The notes under the pieces are model-generated. The model worked only from the letters and a program-made list of their open reading frames with translations, was not told the DNA's origin and searched no databases. From assembly GCA_013420905.1 (NCBI GenBank), contig JAAXNY010000023.1:1-64000 (forward strand): a stretch of DNA of 64,000 bases, in the 5' to 3' direction. The DNA comes from Collybia mongolica (taxonomy: Eukaryota > Basidiomycota > Agaricomycetes > Agaricales > Clitocybaceae). Shown in pieces: positions 33,128 to 45,363 of this stretch. The translations under genes and the position numbers were made by a program. Each line of letters begins with the position of its first letter. Position 1 is the stretch's first letter.

Positions 33128-34806
33128 GAAAGTATGAGGTCTTTACACTCCCCCACATCTTCCAGCGGATTCCGAGCGGAATCCTCAATTCCGACAGGAA
33201 TCCCCTCGGATTCCTGTCGGAATTTTGGCTGCAGAAGTAATAGAAAATGGCTGTAAAAATAGATAAAAATTCCGAACGGATTCCGCTCGGATTCCGAGCG
33301 GAATGAAATTCCACAGGAATTCCGGCTTCAGAATACTGAAATTCTGACAGAGTCCACAGGAATTCTATCGGAATTCCTGGATGGAATGCCGGAGCGTTGT
33401 GACGACGCGTTGTGGTCACGTGTTTGATTACTAATCAGATTAGTAATATAAATTTTATTTACACAAATTATATATACTATTTGTTATTAATAACATCACA
33501 TAACGGCGGTGAAAAATTTGCATCCGACTAGGTTCGAACGTGTACAGGCACGAAAATTACGTAATATGTTTGGCGTTCATAACCGTTGGGCAAGGCGGGC
33601 ATTTCTAGCTGCCGGCTCACTGGCCTCAAGTCAACAGACTTAGGTCACATGATTATGAGGCACGTGCAACGGTCACATTACCGTTGCCACGTCTTCGTTG
33701 GTTCTTTTCAACCACATCAACGACGTCCACCAAACCGCCAATGCCGACACCAACACCAACGCACCCACGCCGCCAACGCCAACGCATCGAACGCCAACCG
33801 ACGTCGACATGATGACGCACAAGACGGTGTGGGGAGAAGGATAGAAACGGACGCGGAACGAGGGGACGACGAGGAAAGGGCACCCCGAGGGGCAGAACCA
33901 GGTGAGTCATACACCGCCGCTCACCCACACGCTCACCATGCAGCACGTCCCCCTCCCCCCCACTTCAGGAACTCAAGACAAACGATACGGCCGCCAACAG
34001 CAATAGTGAGGAAGGCGGCAACGACAATGACAACGACAACGACGAAGACAGCAACAGCAACAGCAGCAACAGTGCCGACGAGGCCTGCGGCAACGACGGC
34101 AACAGCAGCGGCAGCGGCGGCACCAACAACGGCGCGACAACAACAACAACAACTACAACAAAGACGACCACCACCACCACGAGGACGGCGGCGGCGGCGG
34201 CGGGGACGGGGACAGCGGCAAGTAGAGCGGCCAGTGCCGTCGCCGCTGAAGCGCAGGCCGCTGACGATGTCGCGGGGGCCGACGAGGACGACGGGGGGGC
34301 GGGGGCGGGGGCCCCGCCTATATTAAATTTATCTTATCATATATGTATTATATTTAGTAATAATACATGTTTTATCCTATTAATTATAGAGTGCTTTTTT
34401 ATCATACTCAACAGATTTTAAAAAGACAGGCTGAAAGAGAGTAATTTAGTACTTCAAAATGTTAGATATACTGTTGACTTTATTGACTGTTTTGACTTAA
34501 AACTTATGAATTCCGATCAGAATCCGAGCAGAATGTTGCGGAATTCCTTTGAGAATTTTCTTCTTCCACACTTTGTAAGAAATTCCTCAAAATTCTGCGG
34601 AATTCCGATGATTTCAATCGGAATTCTGTGTTCCGAGCGGAATCCGAGCGGAATATTGCGGAATTCCTCAAAGGAATTTTCTGTTTTAAAACTTTTTCAA
34701 AATCTTCCTGCATTCCTCTGGATTCCGATCGGATTCCTGTCGGAATTTCGGATTCCGCTCGGAATCCTCTGCAGGATGTGGGGGAGTGTGAAGTACTGGA
34801 AAGTAT
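33128..34806. mobile_element. hAT-like non-autonomous element with 8-bp target duplication (copy 1)
   Basis: The element spans 33136-34798 (1,663 bp) and is bracketed by GAAAGTAT at 33128-33135 and 34799-34806. Its left end is GAGGTCTTTACACTCCCCCA; the right end read inwards is CAGTACTTCACACTCCCCCA, so the terminal inverted repeat is imperfect at the outermost bases and then matches through CACTCCCCCACATC. An 8-bp duplication with short inverted ends is characteristic of the hAT superfamily. Just inside the ends are arrays of GGAATTCCGATCGGAAT-type palindromes. The core (about 33425-34400) nearly matches that of copy 2. No transposase is encoded; the 246-residue open frame in the core is low complexity. 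Confidence 0.85.
33520..33625 (-). other. tRNA-like A-box/B-box segment in the element core
   Basis: Read on the minus strand, TTGCCCAACGG (A-box-like) is followed about 60 bp later by GTTCGAACC (B-box-like) and AGTCGGATGC. Order and spacing suit an internal Pol III promoter, but the stems of a tRNA cloverleaf do not pair, so it is not a functional tRNA gene. The same segment is in copy 2 near 43130-43235. Confidence 0.35.
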
Positions 34807-36849
34807 TGCGATCCTCCTGATACGCCCCGACAGATAACGCGACTCCACATCCGTCCCATGCACAGGAATATGTATTTCCCATGAACCGCTTGTAGTATGC
34901 TAAACGTTTAGATGACGGGCGGCTTGATAATTTCCCCATATTCACTGTGTTTGAAATATCTGACATTCGCGTTGACGGACCAGCTTTGGAGTGTGTCATC
35001 ATGGCTGTCGGCGCAGCGGGGACTGTGAATTGGTTTTCGGCAGGTTGTGTAAGGGAAGGTGGGTTTGGCTGTGATGAGGAGGAAGATAAAAAAGAATGCT
35101 GTACTTGAGCAGCGGGAATTGGTCGTTGGATTTGCTGACGTTTTGCAGGTTTCGAACTCGTGGTAGCGATGTAGGATGGGTCCGATGTCACCACATGTTC
35201 GAATGAGCGCTTTAGGACTCGGCTGTCGAACAGTCTTGAAACTTGCATGGCATACAGTTGGGTCTGGTGTTGTTCGGTAGGCCGTCCAGGTTATTTGAGA
35301 GTTCGTGAGTCATATATTTATCTACAAGATGGATAACGTACTGTGTATTTTCCTTGACACTTTTTATAGAACCAGCTCTAGCTCGGAACTCGAACACTCT
35401 TTGTTGGGATGATGGATTCAAAGGTATTGTAGGACGCCGGGTGGATGTCATGGGAATACTATCGGCGAGTATCCCGAGTACTGGGGAAGGTAATTGTGTT
35501 TCAAGGGACTGCCTCAGGTGCGATATAGCAGTTGTTGAGAGCTGAGCGTAATGGGGGTTATACGCTGCAGCGTCAAAAGGGCATTGCTGAAGAGCTGTAG
35601 CGGTGTAAGGGTTAGGTGAAGCCACGGGCGGGGGTACGAAAGTTCGCATAGGGGTCAGCGCATGCAAATCCAAAGGCTGTATTGGCCCTGGAATCCGCTG
35701 AGCAGGTATTGTCGAAGCAGGATGATAGGTGCCAACAGAAGGTGGAACCTGCGGCTTTAATATGGGAGCATGGGCCGGTACACTCTCTGTTTGAGGTGCG
35801 GACGCTAAATGCGTAGAGAGCAACCTAAACGCCGTAGCGAGCTGGAACTGGGGAGCGGCGGCTTGTGGGAAATCTAACCGAGGCTGCGAAGACGAAGCCG
35901 TCCCGCGTTGAATTATTTTATTGTCCGTTAGGCCTGAAGAAAGTTGTCCAGGGAAGGACGGAAAGGGTGCGGTGGGCTCTCGATGAGGTCTGGGCTGTGT
36001 AGGCGTACCAAAGGCGACAGGTTGGTGGGCCAGAGGTTGGGTAGGCGGAGGCACGGAGGAAGTTCCAGCGTTGGGAGTGGCGATGGTGAGGGTTCCGCAG
36101 TACAAGCGTCGTTTGAAAAATGAGGAGTGGATGGTTGTAGAGGTTCCAGGGCGGAACGAGATTCCGCTCGAACGGCTTCAAGATATTTAATTAAAGTTTC
36201 ATTGCCAACAAGTTCGGTGGGCATTCTAAAATGCGACGTTAATCCCTAAATTCTGTGACGGAATTCGAATGAATTTACGGTGGAGGCTTAGGAGGGGTGC
36301 CACTCCAATTTATGAAATCGTCAGGGTTAAATCCATCAACTGATTCACTGGCGGAAGAGCCATTTGGAATCGTATTGGGAAAGTGCAATGTGGGAATGAA
36401 TGAGGCTTTGTGTTCTAGAATGAGAAGGAAAGGGAGACTCACAGATTATTGAGATCGTATTCATAATCTCTCTCTCCACATATACGTGTAGCCTGACCAT
36501 CGTCATCATATGTTTTCTCCTTACCAACAACTTCCCGTGCGAATAGGCTGACTATGCCATAAGTACTCCATGAACAAAATAGGGAAATTGAACATACTCG
36601 TTGAGTTCGGTTGTGATTCCTGGCGCCCATACGGATTCCTGATGTCCCACAATGCTTCCAGGAAGCGGACCCGATCTGTGCGACGGACATGGGCAGTGGT
36701 ATGGAAGACAGAAGTAAAGAGGTTCGCTATTGGTATGTCAGATGTAATCGTATCTAAAATTTAGAAGAATAATCTCACTCGACAGCTATGTCTGAACCTT
36801 TTAAGCTTAATGCGGACGGGTTGATCGAGGTTGGAAGATTGGAAAACAT

Positions 36850-37752
36850 TGATGAAAATGTGAAGGCGATGAGATGAACAAAACGGTAACCGAAAGGCTC
36901 CTCTTTTTATACTGGGGAGGTCGAGCAAAGATCCAATGCTACCAGCCGCCTATCACGAAACCATACAGTGGACACTGAAGGCATTGTGTTCCGCCCAAGC
37001 TGGGAACCCTTGTGAACGTCACATTTCACACCGGAGGGAGGAGTGCATCGCTCTCCTCGCGATCGGAGCGCATGTATACTCCTCGTCCGACTGACCCAGA
37101 GAGGAGGACAATGGAGACAATCTACGCCACATCACACGGAATACGCTTAACTCCCCCTGAAAATCGGCGTTGCCAAAATGGAAGCTTACTAATAATCCCT
37201 GGCTGTGCTTCGGAAGGTCAAAGCGTGAAGTAAAAAGGACAAGCGCAGTATGTTCCATGAGAGCTATGTTTGGGAAGGAACCGGTCAATAGGTCATCAAT
37301 CAGGACAATAGCGCAACAAACGTTGATATAATTACACCTACCCTTGTAAATGCCTTGTAAATATCGATATACAATTTGTATAGGGCGTGATCAAAGCAGG
37401 CGCCACAACGTGTGAACACGAGCGGTAAGTGAGTGCACGGCAGTCAGGATTAAAAAATTAGTTCGAAAATGTTTGGGACGGAGGTCCTTGAAGAATAGCC
37501 GGTTCTTTTCCGATTCTTCCCACGTGCCATTCAACCATCGCCGATCTCGGCAGGCGCTTAATTTCTATCCATTGTTTCTCCCTCTGTGGGATGCATATCT
37601 ACAATCTCGCTTATCTGTTCCACACTCTTGGTAAGTGTCTTCCTCAGATTTTTGAGGAAGAAAGCGATAGTCGGTGGTTGCGCGTGAGTACCAGGACTGA
37701 GTAGTCTGTGTTGAAGCCAGAGATGGAGCTGGCCATTATTGATCAAACACAC
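36850..37752. repeat. Upstream part of inverted duplication, left arm
   Basis: 36900-37300 and 37430-37752 match 47600-48000 and 47225-47470 in inverted orientation, so the duplication covers not just the zinc-finger gene but about 900 bp in front of it. A minus-strand frame ending at 37558 (LKNLRKTLTKSVEQ) corresponds to LKHLKKVLTESMEQ on the plus strand at 47265-47310; whether either is coding is unclear. Confidence 0.6.
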
Positions 37753-38717
37753 TTGGTGCTTTCGAGTAAAATTGTGCGGAAAGCCGGCCCTAAGGTGAAG
37801 GGAGCGAGCTCTAATATTTATGGAGTAGAGGTGCGTGCTTTGGTGTATAGTGTTATTATTCCAGAAAGAAATCGCGCTCTAGGTCAATGTGTCTAGACGT
37901 AGAACCCAAGGCCAATGAAACTCGGGCACCAGCACGTTTATATTGCACACTGATAGCAACATCGGCGTCCACTTTAAATATTTGTCGCACGGGTGGGGCT
38001 GTGACTAACTTGGTGAGCGCATCAACAGTACATATTGGAATAGCAACTACAGCCATGCAGATAAACACGACATCATTTCGCCCCACGCGCCAACTCTGTA
38101 CATGGCTTTGTACCATCGCACGTTTGAGACGCACAAGAGCGTAATGTCACATAAGAAGTCTGGGTGTGTACACTATGCCTATGCACATATTCATATCGCT
38201 CTTGTTTCTGACGGCATGTGTTTTGTTTATTGTCAGTGACTCAGAAATTCCAATTCCACTCACACACAGCACTCATGAGCGAAGGTACTGGTTCGAGTCG
38301 CTCATCAAACTTGCATCAAACGTGTTTCCATTTAGACCACAAGTTCATTCGCGTGAACTGATCAGATGTTTTTAGCTGTTTGCTCTTAGCCAAATGATTC
38401 TGAGTTGTGAATTTTATTGAGGATCAGCGTTTACTCTCTTCTTCCTTGAGCGCTCGGAACCGTGCGGAAGGTCATCCCGTGTAATATGGATCATATACTC
38501 ATACACGGTTCTTGTTTTTTATATTTCGATGCGATCCTAGGATTGGGAAACAACTGTGGCGGCGGTTGTTGAGTTAAAGAGCTGACTTTGTAACCCCTGA
38601 CCACAGGTGATACACACGTGACACGAGTGACATGTGGCCGTTTTCGCGTGATCAATTCTATGCTTCCTCCCACCACTCTCCTCCTGCACGAGTTCACCAA
38701 CTCAAATATACTGACCA
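37753..38717. other. Intergenic stretch
   Basis: A minus-strand frame at 37856-38134 contains a hydrophobic run (DVVFICMAVVAIPICTVDAL) and a plus-strand frame at 38166-38375 another (IFISLLFLTACVLFIV). Neither has a recognised family or supporting splice pattern, so no gene is called. Confidence 0.3.
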
Positions 38718-40291
38718 ATGTCTATAAACTACTCCAGAGCTCCCTACAACATGTGGTCCAAGTGCCCACACACTTGTGAACACAACTCGAAAAACAGGTC
38801 TCGTGTGAAGAAAGCGATGGCAACGTACGAGGTTGAAAATGAGACCATAGTCGTTGGTCAAATACACGTGTTCCATCGATATAGCAGGAGCATTAGAGTT
38901 CATTCCATTAACCATGGTATACATTCTGATTGTACTCCTCGTTGTCCTGGGCATAGATGTTTAGGCAATACCTACGTGTCGGCTCGAGACCTCAAAACGC
39001 CGCTGACTGCTGAAGATTGGCGCCGCTGGGGGCTTGGGGTTGCTATGATAAATGCAACGTCGTCCACCGCATCCGATATTCCTGGAGAGTACATTCATCA
39101 ACTCTCAGTCGAATTCCCGGTGCGGAACTGGGCGCTAGCTACACCACCCAAAAAGCACAAAATAAAGTCTACACTGCTCCCTGCATCTGAAACGTCAATC
39201 CCTCATGACGCAATCAATAGTGTCGCCTCTAGCCCTTCTTCCAGTGAAGTTCGTCCATCCCAACCTTCCTCCACCGAAACACCAAATTTTGCCTCTGCTA
39301 GTTGGTCGACTATTCCAGGAATCGATAATACTTATCTACGCACCGATCCACTGCCAATTCCGCTAATATCGCACCTCCATGCCGCACTTCCTGGACCCCT
39401 GTCTGACAGCGGACCACTTCTTAACCCTCCTGCCCGCCGTATTGACCCCGCGGACATGAAACACTTCACTTACGAGCCCCAGGAATCCCAACGCTCGTCG
39501 TCGTACCTTTCACCTGAAGTACAATCGCCTCTTGCGAAGTCCTATAACATCTCCCGTAAAAACAAATGCGACATACTGCCACTAGAGCCAATTGACTACA
39601 CCCTTACGAGCCCAATTTCCTATTCTGAACCCGCCTTCCTCCTCCCTCCTTCTGTGCCAGCATCTCCGGATCAAGGTCCACTGTACCAAGTTTCTGTTTT
39701 GCTGAACATCCACCCGCTACAACCGCCATCCTATACCACCCAAATCCGCAGAGGTGGAGTGGATTCTGGTGAAGCAGTGGCTCAATTTAAGTGCGTATAT
39801 GTTTCTGTTTTCACCTGTCGTATCCAACGTCATCATTAGGTTCTCTCTTGACCATCGCTGGGGCGCCCTCACCATGAGTAATGAAACGAGAGAGATATCA
39901 AACATCATTTCAAGCGTCGATGCTAATCCAGTATATCTTCATCCTTTTCCAGTGTATCGCATTGCTGATAGACGTGCTAGCGACACTTTAAATGGAGTTT
40001 TCACGATATCGGTATAGGGTGGGACTGTGATGCTACGCGTGAAGACGGTTCTCCAGTATGGATTGTAAGTCGTTCTCTGAGCGCTTATGAGAATGCACGT
40101 AAGATCGACTAATGGGATTGAAGTGTTATATGGCAGATGCCACAATGACACCAATAGCGTCCTACGTCCCACCGCTTGACGTTTGGAAGCCTGTTCCTGC
40201 AGTCCTGACTGTTTCCCCTGATGGTCATCACGATGATTTGCTTGACCACATATTTGTATCAGTACTTGTCGTCAACCGAAAACTATCTTAA
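38718..40291 (+). CDS. DUF6593-like protein, multi-exon
   Basis: Exons 38718-39790, 39840-39973, 40018-40064 and 40124-40291 stay in frame (473 residues if the first exon is right). The middle is low complexity and Ser/Pro-rich. The C-terminal 170 residues form a domain: PLYQVSVLLNIHPLQPPSYT, TQIRRGGVDSGEAVAQFKFS, RRWDCDATREDGSPVWICYM and finally LTVSPDGHHDDLLDHIFVSV. A β-rich region with TTxIRR...GE, then a RxYRW-like strand, then a closing hydrophobic helix with LLDHIxxS is what I know from the Agaricomycete DUF6593 family, related to tubby/scramblase-like folds; function unknown. The N-terminal 150 residues are doubtful: an overlapping frame has a membrane-helix-like run (FIPLTMVYILIVLLVVLGID), so an upstream exon pattern may differ. 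Confidence 0.6.
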
Positions 40292-41263
40292 TTGCTGCTT
40301 CACAATATTATGAGTTGTCGCATCAAGTATTGTATATTCTTTTAGAACTTCATCTAATCCTTAGCCGTTCGCACAAATAATTACGATTCCACAATATACC
40401 CAAGTCACACACTCCTCATCCGTCAGAGCTTTTACTATATCAGAATATAAAGTTGTGCTTTTGCATATAAAGCATGGGTCACACCCTCTCCAGTTTACAA
40501 CGTCTATGAATTCTCTCGCCCCAACGCCTAATGTTTCGTTCCTGAGCCACAGAATCCGACACCTTCAACGTTGACCATGTATCGAGCGACGTCGGGTCCT
40601 GCATGGATAAACAGTTTACATGCCTGTTATTGAATACACCATTGATACACCGACATGATTACATCGTTGCCTAAACGAGCAATCCGCATCCCGGGAGAAT
40701 CGATTAATTACCTGCCTTGGGCTGATGTCTCTTTTACATGGGCGAAGAGGCCTGACTGGTCATAAGTGCAAGTGGCGATGTGTTGAAAAGAGGGAAGACG
40801 CCGGTAGCTATATGGTAGAAGTACGGTCCATGGCATCCTGAAGAAGTTGAACAGTAGTTGAACACATAACAAAAACCGGTAAAACATTGCACATAAAAAC
40901 TCGGAGCCGCATTGAGCACTGCCAACTCGGCAGTCCTCTCCCGTCAAACGATCCGACCATCATTATCCATCTCACTCACTGGTACATTTCAGATTTTGAG
41001 GATACGGGGAATTCGGCTTTGCTCGCGGATGACGCGTTATAAGAACGCTAGATTAAAGATATCCAATGGGGTCTGCGTTTGTGAAATTGAAATTGTGAAA
41101 TGATGCTGACTCATGAGTATGCATGGGACGAACCTGAACTGTACAAAAAAACTTGCAAAGCCACCCCCGTCAAATAACAAAAACCCATTATAACTTCCAG
41201 CGAGGCACGTTGTTGATTTCACCTCACGACGCTGCTCAGTTGCGTTATCACCACCTTACCAGA
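40292..41263. other. Intergenic stretch
   Basis: Short frames on both strands with no recognisable domain or repeat. Nothing is supported here. Confidence 0.35.
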
Positions 41264-42578
41264 TCACTGACTCAACTCGTTCCTCAGACGTCGGGAGTTA
41301 AAGCCAACCGCCCACAACTCCTGGCTGGCATTCCCATCCCCCCAAAAACAGGGAAAACTGGAGAACTTCTGATCCAGGACCCCAAGTACTCCCCACTCAA
41401 ACTCCCATCTCAAGATCTGGGAAACCACGCGCCGATGCCCGCCAGCCATTTCCGTACCCGGAACATAACCATGGGTCAAAGAGGAGAAGATGCGAAGGCT
41501 CCAGTACGGGGGGTAGAAGCTGTAGTCCAACAGGAAAGTACCATATAACTCTCGAACAAAGCGATATAGTTGGGAATCAAACGGAGGGAACACCCCGGCG
41601 TTGGGGTCGGGCCTTTCCAACCAAAAGAGGCGTAGATTACATTTAGTAGGGGTGAAATGGACGTACGACTTGCCCGTGAGTAGGGATCGAGATCAGGACG
41701 AACTGTTATATCGCGGGTTGGATTCTCGAAATGACCAGGTACTGGATGGACAGAACTACGGGGAGACTACGTTCCTTGCGGGAACCCTTGTCTCTCTGAC
41801 GGGGAGCCTCCATAAGCTGTTACCTACCCAATACAAACCTACTTATGGACGATTCTTGGATAGAGTTGAAGAGAGATGGGCGGAGTTGGGACAGGACAGG
41901 GGAGTGTACGCCAAGGGAAAAAAATGTCGCGGCTTCGGGCCACCCGGACGGACGGAAGGCAGGGTGGGCATGCATATGAGTACGATCCGAGCGAGGGGAC
42001 CTCATACGGTGGATGCGTAACTCAGGGCACCGACAGCGCCGGGAAGGGTATTGATCCATCTCATCCGGCATTGCTACAGCCGCCTGTATAATCCATCGTG
42101 ACATTGTCCTGAGAGCTTGGTGCATGGAATCCGTGCCATACCACATTGTACATTGTTTGATGCGCCTGATGACGCCTGATGATGCACGATCGATTGGCCA
42201 GGAGGGTCGCTAGACCCATGCAGGGTTGGAATATCGGTACTGTGACTCGTGAGCAGTGGACGGATTCTCGAGTCGGGCTTCCTGATTGCGTTGTGGAAGT
42301 TGTTCAGACCGCAACACAGAAGGGGAGGTTAAGACTTTGAGTAAGATCTGAACTCTAGATCCATCGTCAAAGACAATAAAGAGTAAAACGCACATGCAAT
42401 ACACAATATCCAGGTATATCCCAGCGTTCCAACCGCTCATATCTTTTTCGCCACCTCCTCTACAATGAGCGACGCGTCTCCTGAGCGAGATATTAGATTG
42501 ACGGAATGAGAGTGCTTCTTGTAGCTCAATTTTCCATGATTCATCATCCGTGTTCGTGGGGCGGTCGATGTTGAGCAT
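41264..42578 (-). other. Unresolved minus-strand reading frames
   Basis: Three minus-strand frames lie in series. The first (42578-42210) begins MLNIDRPTNTDDESWKIELQ and has a membrane-like run GIYLDIVYCMCVLLFIVF. The second is 42146-41820. The third ends at 41264 and is aromatic-rich: KSYVHFTPTKCNLRLFWLER, then FVRELYGTFLLDYSFYPPYW. No clean intron chain joins them, and an opposite-strand frame overlaps the third. It may be a decayed gene; I do not recognise it. Confidence 0.2.
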
Positions 42579-42812
42579 TCACAACTCGCAAACCCAAGGA
42601 AGAGCGTATCATGGATAAGGAACAAAATTTAAAAAAAAGAAAAAAAAGCTCCACATGTGACTAGATCCCATGAAAGCCCAGAATGCATGATTGTTCCCTC
42701 AACCAACTCGTCTGCGGCATCACGATCTAAACCGACACCGCGGAACAGATGGGAGAAAAGAGAATCTCTAATCGCGATATACATCATATATGCCTGCCTC
42801 GACGAAAAGCAA

Positions 42813-44259
42813 ACTCTCCGGAGGTCTTTACACTAAGCCACATAACCCGTGCGGACTCCGTGCGGACTCCGCGCGGACACACGGACTCCGCACGGAGTCC
42901 GCACGGACTCATTTGGCAGGACCGTCAGCCAGACAAGAATCCGTGTCCGCACCGAGTCCGCATCAATCCGCGTAATTTTACGCGGACACGCGGACTAGCA
43001 CGGACGGACAGCTCGCAGAGTCCGCGCGGCCAGTCGATTACTAATCGGATTAGTAATATAAATTTTATTTACACAAATTATATATACTATTTGTTATTAA
43101 TAACATAACATAACGGCGGTGAAAAACTTGCATCCGACTAGGTTCGAACGCGCAAAGGCACGAACATTACGTCATATGTTTGGCGTTCATAACCGTTGGG
43201 CAAGGCGGGCATTCTAGCTACAGAATCACTGGTCTCAAGTCAACGGACTTAGGTCACATGATTACGAGGCACGTGCAATGGTCACATTACCGTTGCCACG
43301 TCTTCGTTGGTTCTTTTCAACCACATCAACGACGCCCGCCAAAACCGCCAACGCCGACACCAACGCCAACGCACCCACGCCGCCAATGCCAACGCATCGA
43401 ACGCCAACCGACATCAACATGACGACGCACAAGACGGTGTGGGGAGAAGGATAGAAACGGACGCGGAACGAGGGGACGACGAGGAAAGGGCGCCCCGAGG
43501 GGCAGAACCAGGTGAGTCGTACACCGCCGCTCACCCACACGCTCACCACGCAGCGCGTCCCCCCCTCCCCACTTCAGGAACTCGAAACGAAGGATACGGC
43601 CGCCAACAGCAACAGGAGGAAGGCGGCAACGACAACGACAACGACGAAGACAGCAACAGCAACAGCAGCAACAGTGCCGACGAGGCCTGCGGCAACGACG
43701 GCAACAGCAGCGGCAGCGGCGGCACTAACAACGGCGCGACGACGACGACGACAACTACAACAAAGACGACCACCACCACCACGAGGATGACGACGACTAA
43801 GGACAACGAGGACGACGACGACAACGACGACTAAGGACAACGGGGACAACGACAAGACAAGCGGCCAGTGCCGCCGCCGCTGAAACCCAGGCCGCTGACG
43901 ACGTCGCGGGGGCCGACGAGGACGACGGGGGGGCGGGGGCCCCCGCCCCCACCTATATTAAATTATTTTATCATATATGTATTATACTTAGTAATAATAT
44001 ATGTTTTATTCTATTAATTATATAGATTGTTAGTAAGTAAAAGAGTAAGTAAGTGCTTCATAATAAAAGAAAGTAAGTGAGTCCGCGCGGACTCTGTGGA
44101 GTCCACACGGAGTCCGCGCGGAGTCCGTGCAGAGTCCGTGTGGACTTTGTGCTGTCCTTGCGGAGTCCGTACGGAGTCCGTGCGGAGTCCGCACGGACTT
44201 TTGCAGTCCGCGCGGAGTCCGCAAGGACATGTGGGGGAGTGTAAAGTACAGACTCTCCG
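42813..44259. mobile_element. hAT-like non-autonomous element with 8-bp target duplication (copy 2)
   Basis: The element spans 42821-44251 (1,431 bp), bracketed by ACTCTCCG at 42813-42820 and 44252-44259. Ends are GAGGTCTTTACACTAAGCCA on the left and, read inwards on the right, CTGTACTTTACACTCCCCCA. Inside the ends are arrays of GGACTCCGTGCGGACTCC-type palindromes, unlike the GGAATTCC arrays of copy 1. The core from about 43035 to 44020 is close to 95 per cent like copy 1 by eye. It includes an intact GTGAGT...CACTTCAG intron-like block of 66-68 bp and CAA/CAG/ACG trinucleotide runs. A 175-residue open frame (43307-43834) is low complexity and probably not a gene. Confidence 0.85.
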
Positions 44260-45363
44260 CCATCAACTATTCCCTCTCCCTGCCACCTCGTGCACTATTT
44301 TTATCCTAAACTCTGGGTCCCTGTATCGCTTCACATATCCGGACTGCATCGTTAATTCGAATTCCTCATGCACGTAAGCGCTACTTGTCACGTATCTATC
44401 ACCGTACCTAACATTATGTCGCGTATACCGTGTATGAGCATAATCTCCAGATTAGCCCCAAGAGTGGGGTATCACTCCTCTTCGTTAACTCGTGAGTCGT
44501 TCCGATATTTTCCATTCAGGTCTCTCGTGTCTCCAATTCTCAACCAATTTATACACCAGTGTCGTTTTATTAGAGCCTGAGCAATCCCTCGTCTTCCAAG
44601 GCAAAATTGATCATCTACAGCATAACTGATCGCATGAGTCTCATCCCCCACAGGTACCCCGTATCATATCAAGCAGAAGGGGCTATACCTGCATACAAAT
44701 CTAGATGGACGGGTTTGAAGTCCTGGAAATTCTGGCCGCGTGTACGGCGTGAACTATCCGAAAAAAGGTGGGGAGAACATATGAAAACGCTATCGTCATG
44801 TTGCTTCCCCATCTCACACTTTCTACTTTATTCCAGGACGACCTTTCTATAGCCCAGTAATCAAGGGCGGTCGTGCAAAGTCGAATGAGAAGGTATGGAA
44901 TAAGTGTTGTACACCATATTGTGGAGAACTCGATATAATTGCGGAGCGCACGCACTAGTTTAGAGCCGATACTACGTCCATATTGACGTTCTCACTTCCA
45001 CTTATGCGCTGCATATATAGCAAAATTGTACATGGGTGATGTGGACGGAGGTACGTGTCCGTTTTTGAAAGAGGTGGCTGCTGATCTGTGAGTGCTTGCT
45101 GCATTTGTCCTATACAGTGCAACACAGATGTCTCCTAGGACAGATTCGCGCATGCGCTTTCGGATCTAGTCTAGCTCATACAAAACTTGTAGAGATAAAA
45201 TGAGCCTCCATCATTGCGTAGAGCTCAATTCTAATAGGCGGTTGAGACAACAAATGAGTACGTTGACCATGATTATAACCTTTACTAATTTTCGTCACCG
45301 TGAAATAGCTACGTTTACCTGTGAAATATTTGGGTCGATGCGAAATACAAGAGAAGGTGTGAT
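44260..45363. other. Intergenic stretch
   Basis: No gene recognised. Frames at 44607-44852 (plus) and 44701-44955 (minus) overlap and have no family features. Confidence 0.3.

Larger units (their letters stand above)
32885..36849 (-). pseudogene. C2H2 zinc-finger gene split by a transposon (left paralogue)
   Basis: Starts at ATG 36849 (MFSNLPTSINPSALSLKGSD). Conserved blocks include DEPLYFCLPYHCPCPSHRSG and TTELNEYVQFPYFVHGVLM, REVVGKEKTYDDDGQATRI, a Pro/Gln/Ser-rich middle, and the C-terminal fingers CAWDGCGVALS...HFEGH, CRWLVGNSAPCS...HIYGCH and CQTEFSRAEEYNKHIKECYK. Several introns are shared with the right paralogue, for example one with a GTACGT donor and ACACCAG acceptor near 35250. 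The 33136-34798 insertion breaks the first finger between its Cys pair and His pair, and there is an additional frameshift near 36090. It was probably a nuclear DNA-binding protein, now dead. A TATAAAAAG element lies at 36903-36911, about 60 bp upstream. Confidence 0.7.

Noticed and set aside
33520..33625. A functional tRNA gene
   Set aside because: A- and B-box-like blocks exist but acceptor and T stems do not pair.
34150..34320. G-rich run ending in a GGGGGC/GCCCCC hairpin as a terminator
   Set aside because: It is part of the element core shared with copy 2 and has no gene upstream to terminate.
33586..34326. Frame of 246 residues in copy 1 of the hAT-like element as a transposase
   Set aside because: Low-complexity Asn/Ala/Thr/Arg runs, no DDE or BED/hAT dimerisation motif, and broken relative to copy 2.
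41153..41548. Plus-strand frame of 131 residues as a gene
   Set aside because: Overlaps an equally open minus-strand frame; no domain, no splice support.
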